From NCBI GenBank assembly GCA_001468855.1, contig LDIV01000004.1:46165-93052 (forward strand): a stretch of DNA of 46,888 bases. The letters run 5' to 3'. The notes beneath the pieces were generated by a model that was not told the origin of the DNA, searched no databases, and was given only the letters and a program-made list of their open reading frames with translations. Positions 42,950-46,888 of this stretch are shown piece after piece (position 1 is the first letter of the stretch; every line of letters begins with the position of its first letter). The DNA comes from a candidate division TM6 bacterium UASB124 (GTDB lineage Bacteria; Dependentiae; Babeliae; Babeliales; RVW-14). Made by a program: the position numbers and the translations under genes.

Positions 42950-45139
42950 TTAATTATTCAATTGAATTGGTTGCAAAACCCAATTACTAAAGATGTCTGC
43001 CGTTTGTAAAATTCCATAAAGTGTTTCATTAGTCAGTCCATGTTCTGTTGCAGTTGAAAATGTAAATATTGGGATATAATGTTCAATTCTAAGTTTGCAA
43101 ACAGTGTTTGGATATCCACCTTTTCTTTGAACTGTTTCAAATATTAAACCATCTCGATCAATGCGTGTAACTTCGCTCCATGGCAACGGTTCTAAGCCTA
43201 AGCCGGAAGTACTTGCATATTTATGCATAGACTCATCTATTATGCGTGGAAACATTTTGAGCCCACTGCCTGCTTGTTGGTGCCCACGAAATATTGCTTT
43301 AACTCTTGCAAATTCAGGAGATTTTTGTCCGGAATCTAATGACACAACATTTGGAATAGGTTCGATAAAATTCAACCCGGGGCCTCTTCCTGATACGTCC
43401 TGAATTATATGATTATTTTTTAGATAAAAATCTCCCCACACAAAACCATTAGCTTCGCTGGTGAATTTGCTTTCACCAAATTCTATTTTCTGTATATTTT
43501 CAGTACCGGTTAAAAAAACATTTGGATTAAAATTTGGCTGAAATCCGCCATGGGAGAATTGAGCCCAAGTATCTTGGTTTGTTCCCAGGTATACCGCAAT
43601 CGGAAGACGGTTATATAACTCTTTAAATCTTGCTAACAAAATGTTTCCATTTTCAGTTCCATACTTAGCAGTTAATTCTGCGTTGAAAGCGCCGATATAA
43701 GTTCCAAACTCATCTTGTCCCCAGCCCCCATGTAAGTTCATTTCATAACTTTCATGGTTACCTCTAATTAAAAACACTTGGTTCCAGTTTTTTAGTTTCA
43801 AGCACATTAAAAGTGCAAGAACCTCGGCTCCGAAAAGGCCTCGATCTGAGTAATCTCCCAAAAACACAAAAGTTGAGTTGCTTTTTGCTTGGAATAAAAC
43901 ATCGTATAAAATTTTTACTAAAGAGTGAATGCTTCCGTGTATATCACCTACAATATAGATTTCACTTCCAGGAATGATATTTTGTTTTTGAATATATGAA
44001 TTATGATCATCGACTATAATTTTTATCTGTTCATCATAATTTTGTATGCATTTCTCAATTAAATCATACAGTTCGTCAGCAGATATTGCTGGGTCTTCTG
44101 TTTCAAAAGCATCTAATAACAGTTGGTTTGCCGTAGGATTATAGAGTTTTTGTTCTTCATATGAATAAATTTTATTTTTTATTCTATTTAACAAAATATG
44201 TAATGGATCTGCTGGAAGGTCTGTAGCTTGTGTAGCCTCTTGAATTTTAGATTCTCTTCGACATTCTGCTGTAAAAACATCTTCTGGTGGTTCATAAGTT
44301 ATGTTGAATCCTAATTGTGTTGCTGAATTTGAAGAATCCGCAGCTGCGCCGGTTTCAGTTTGAACAATACCGTAAAGAAAATTCAGTAAGAAAGTTTTAG
44401 CTGTTTTAATATATTCCTGAACTTTTTCAATTATTGCATAGTTTCCGTCTTGAGAATAAAAACTAGGATGCCATTCTTGCATAAGCCTATCGGCCCTAGT
44501 TTGAACGTCATCAAATGTAAATACGCTGTCGATTCCCAATACATACTGGTGAAATTTGACCGGATCGGATATTTGAAAATCGTTCATATCCATTCCGCGA
44601 ACACACATACGTATTAATTCATTTTTAAATGCAGGAAAAGCTTGATAAGCAGGATGATCTCCAATTCCTTGTGCTGATAAATTTATAAAAGATGACAGTA
44701 CGTTTTTTTTGCAATCTGCGGGTTCAAAATAAACTTTGTATTCGCCAGTCTTCTCTTCTACAGTGAAAAAGAGCATTTGATTTGCTGGAATACATAGAAA
44801 TTGCTTTATTTGATCAATTGGAATTTCAATTTTTAGTTCATGCGTTTGAAATATGGTGATTGTAATTTTAAAAAAATTGTCATGAATGGAGCCAAGATCC
44901 GTACTTTCATCGTCTTCTACTATGCCTGCCCAGCTTCTTCCATCCAATTTCTTTACATTTACTTTGATTCGCCTATTTGAACAATTTTTTAACCTTAATC
45001 TATGTCCGAAAACTGCTTGAACCGATGGAGTTGTTTCGGCTAATTGGGATAAGGGCTCTCGCTCCATGGCTACAAGGCCAATGAAGCTTTTTAAGATAAA
45101 TAAAAATAATAATTTTGTTATAAATTTTTTAAAAAACAT
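42950..45139 (-). CDS. Exported PPP-family (eukaryote-type) protein phosphatase with J-like segment (paralogue 1)
   Basis: The 729-residue protein has the same layout as the 40684 gene product: a signal peptide (residues 1-~24), the FGHRLRLKN domain, a J-like segment (~197-255) with HPS where DnaJ has HPD, and a PPP phosphatase domain. That domain has GDIHG (398-402), GDYSDRG (428-434), RGNHE (459-463), SHGG and RGHQ. Catalytic residues appear complete. It is the first gene of the operon, with GGGGGGA before the ATG and AT-rich DNA upstream. The two paralogues are alike across their length but diverge most in the linker, suggesting different partners rather than dosage. Confidence 0.85.
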   Translation of the reverse strand: MFFKKFITKLLFLFILKSFIGLVAMEREPLSQLAETTPSVQAVFGHRLRLKNCSNRRIKVNVKKLDGRSWAGIVEDDESTDLGSIHDNFFKITITIFQTHELKIEIPIDQIKQFLCIPANQMLFFTVEEKTGEYKVYFEPADCKKNVLSSFINLSAQGIGDHPAYQAFPAFKNELIRMCVRGMDMNDFQISDPVKFHQYVLGIDSVFTFDDVQTRADRLMQEWHPSFYSQDGNYAIIEKVQEYIKTAKTFLLNFLYGIVQTETGAAADSSNSATQLGFNITYEPPEDVFTAECRRESKIQEATQATDLPADPLHILLNRIKNKIYSYEEQKLYNPTANQLLLDAFETEDPAISADELYDLIEKCIQNYDEQIKIIVDDHNSYIQKQNIIPGSEIYIVGDIHGSIHSLVKILYDVLFQAKSNSTFVFLGDYSDRGLFGAEVLALLMCLKLKNWNQVFLIRGNHESYEMNLHGGWGQDEFGTYIGAFNAELTAKYGTENGNILLARFKELYNRLPIAVYLGTNQDTWAQFSHGGFQPNFNPNVFLTGTENIQKIEFGESKFTSEANGFVWGDFYLKNNHIIQDVSGRGPGLNFIEPIPNVVSLDSGQKSPEFARVKAIFRGHQQAGSGLKMFPRIIDESMHKYASTSGLGLEPLPWSEVTRIDRDGLIFETVQRKGGYPNTVCKLRIEHYIPIFTFSTATEHGLTNETLYGILQTADIFSNWVLQPIQLNN

Positions 45140-45840
45140 ACAAATCCCCCCAATTTATTATTTATAATAAATAATTATATATATTTTTAATATTGTATAT
45201 AATATTATATTTCTATTTGTAAGATAATATCTATCGTGGTGTTAAAATCGAGCAATGTTGTCAAACGCGTTTTGCAAAGCGAAATAAAAGTATAATTGCA
45301 AAATTTCTTAAAGCAAGAGGAAAATGGCAAAAAAGGGGTGAACTGACCACTTTAGATGTAACGGCAGGTTGTGATTTAAGAGTTTGGTGAAAGATTTAAG
45401 AGTTTGGTGAAAATGGCTTAATTCTTCAATTTTAATTGTATGCAACTGATGATTCATAATAAACACCCAGGAGTCTACCCTACAAGTTTAAAAAAATATA
45501 ATAATTCTTGCATTGTGACACACATTCAATTTGAAGGAATCTATAAAGATGTTTTTTTGTCCAATTCGATTAATGTTTTTTAAGAAATTTTTCATATTCC
45601 TTGCAAAATTCATCAACATGGAAAAAATAGTTGTTAATAACATAAAAATCCTTTCTCACTTTTTTGAGCTTTTTTTCACTCTTAATTTAAGTGAGAAAGT
45701 TTTTTTAAAGCTATTTTTGAGTTATCGAGTTAGCGTTAATGGTAGTGTCTTTTTAATTATTTTTTTAAGGTCAAAGAATAATAAAACTTAAAAATATAGG
45801 TTTTTGTGTATTTTTATTTGGCTTTGCATATTTTGGCAGT
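45140..45840. other. 700-base intergenic region with tandem repeat and long inverted repeat
   Basis: It contains the promoter region of the phosphatase operon (left, very AT-rich) and a 20-bp exact tandem duplication at 45373-45412 (GATTTAAGAGTTTGGTGAAA). An 11-bp perfect inverted repeat, CTTTCTCACTT (45651-45661) / AAGTGAGAAAG (45689-45699), is followed by a T-tract and looks like a terminator with a 27-base loop. A frame of 86 codons (45531-45791) overlaps that hairpin and looks unlike the neighbours in composition, so I do not call it a gene. What transcript the hairpin would end is unclear; a small RNA is possible. Confidence 0.5.
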
Positions 45841-46824
45841 ATGAGTTGCATTCAAAAAAAGCTTGAAACACTCAAGGAGAATTTAACAACTCTTAAGACT
45901 AAGCTTAACAAACTTAAGGTCTCTTTAACAACTCTAAAAAGTAACCTTGAGATATCTGACAAAGATAATGGCATAAGACGTATAGCAATATTGGTAGACT
46001 TTATTCAGGAGTTGGTCACCCCAATTGGCGGAACTCCTATTACAGATACATTTACGCTACTAATACATCAGAAATGCTCTCCAATTCTAACAACACGAGC
46101 TATATGGCTGAATTTTGTAAATAAGATAGATCGAGAAAACAATGTTAAATTGGTAAATCTATTTAGTCCAAGCAATTGGGATTTTTATGAAATTAACAAC
46201 AATTTTGTTTTATTAATTCCACTGGAATATAAAAACAAAGTTTTGAAAACAAAGGTATTACATTCACGAAAAGTAAAAGACGCAAAAACTTCGCGTATAT
46301 TGACCGATGAAGAAATTACGCTTGGTTTAAAAATCAATAATTTAACCAAGATAGCTAATCCAACAGATTATCCTGGAATTACGAAAGCACAGTTTTTGGA
46401 ATCAAAAATGATTCACCGTCAATTGTCCAATTATATTGATGATTCTGAACAAAAACTCATAAATTGCTTGTCAGACGTATTTTTAAATGAAAATGATTTT
46501 GCAAATAGTTTTGTGTCGTCTGAGGTAGATGAATTTAAAAATAAGTATTTCAATGAATGGAATGCATATTTACTAGGACATGGCTCTGAAGTAAAAAAAG
46601 ATGTTTTTCATATCATGGCAGAAAAATACCTTAAAACAAAAGTACAATCTGAGCGCGAACAAATTCTTAATGATTTTATTGAAAAGAACGGAGGATATGT
46701 GGCTGGACTATCAATATTAAAATTCAGAGACTTGTGTAATTTTTGCAATGATAAAATTAGAATAAAAACATTTTTTATACAACATGCTTTGGCGGGGGAA
46801 TCCATCTCTTGTTACCATTTCTAA
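45841..46824 (+). CDS. Coiled-coil protein of unknown function
   Basis: The 327-residue protein begins with a Leu-heptad coiled coil (about residues 5-40: KKLETLKENLTTLKTKLNKL). A mixed alpha/beta part with no family I recognise follows (GGTPITDTFTLLIHQK, NNFVLLIPLEYKN), then a helical C-terminus. The ATG has no good ribosome site. The same frame stays open upstream to 45766 and encodes a signal-like stretch (IGFCVFLFGFAYFGS) after AAGG at 45767, but without ATG, GTG or TTG. The real start may therefore be a rare AUA codon near 45778, or the start may have been lost. Cys3 could then be a lipidated residue. Confidence 0.6.
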   Translation: MSCIQKKLETLKENLTTLKTKLNKLKVSLTTLKSNLEISDKDNGIRRIAILVDFIQELVTPIGGTPITDTFTLLIHQKCSPILTTRAIWLNFVNKIDRENNVKLVNLFSPSNWDFYEINNNFVLLIPLEYKNKVLKTKVLHSRKVKDAKTSRILTDEEITLGLKINNLTKIANPTDYPGITKAQFLESKMIHRQLSNYIDDSEQKLINCLSDVFLNENDFANSFVSSEVDEFKNKYFNEWNAYLLGHGSEVKKDVFHIMAEKYLKTKVQSEREQILNDFIEKNGGYVAGLSILKFRDLCNFCNDKIRIKTFFIQHALAGESISCYHF

Positions 46825-46888
46825 AAAATGGAGCTCCAAGCAAACTAAACTATATGCTTATCTGCGGTGCTCTTATTAGCCGAGAAAC

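Noticed and set aside
45531..45791. 86-codon frame with a TTG or internal ATG start
   Set aside because: It is made mostly of Phe, Lys, Ile and Leu from AT-rich DNA, overlaps a terminator-like inverted repeat (45651-45699), and has no recognisable signal or family.

Overview
This AT-rich window looks like chromosome from a host-associated, Gram-negative-type bacterium with a small, compact genome. The best fit from gene content is Candidatus Dependentiae (TM6) or a close relative. That is an inference from style, not from a database match. The envelope genes murF, uppP and waaA point to a diderm cell. Much of the rest is secreted proteins of no known family, several with eukaryote-like folds (cyclin, PPP phosphatase, ankyrin).

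Layout. 1-400: 3' end of a 23S rRNA gene, spacer hairpin, 5S rRNA and terminator. 550-4150: a BAX-inhibitor-1 family membrane protein, a small acidic exported protein (minus strand), murF and an unknown cytosolic protein. 4194-10038: a heparinase II/III-like protein carrying an in-frame palindromic repeat, a HAD phosphatase, an exported cyclin-like protein, trpS and uppP. 10039-15564: a 600-base gap with repeats and a stretch of unusual base composition, then a putative outer-membrane beta-barrel protein and three exported Ala/Lys-rich proteins. 15572-18640: two paralogous AAA/DUF4143 ATPases, each with a different palindrome just upstream; one is bounded by near-identical direct repeats. 18648-23381: an RlmI/RlmK-type methyltransferase coupled to a Xer recombinase, nth, waaA and a small exported membrane protein. 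23797-29595: mutS with a triplicated start region, cmk, and a two-gene operon of a periplasmic binding protein plus a pentameric ligand-gated ion channel (pLGIC) homologue. 29806-37342: an exported repeat protein, phoH-ftsK, and a 705-residue exported protein. 37428-39385: thrS with a possible attenuated leader. 39653-45139: a minus-strand operon of two paralogous exported PPP-family phosphatases and an exported ankyrin-like protein. 45841-46824: a coiled-coil protein of unknown function.

The genes fall into three sets. Housekeeping: translation (rRNA, trpS, thrS), DNA maintenance (mutS, nth, xer, ftsK), cmk, and wall or LPS synthesis (murF, uppP, waaA). Exported proteins that could act on a eukaryotic host: the cyclin-like protein, the two phosphatases and the ankyrin protein. 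A possible sensing unit: binding protein plus channel. Two kinds of small repeat recur: GC-richer palindromic elements, two of them inside reading frames, and 10-22 bp tandem duplications, two of which span start codons.

The most notable observations are the binding protein/pLGIC operon, the exported cyclin-box protein, the exported J-like/PPP phosphatase pair, and the mutS leader with two tiny overlapping reading frames.
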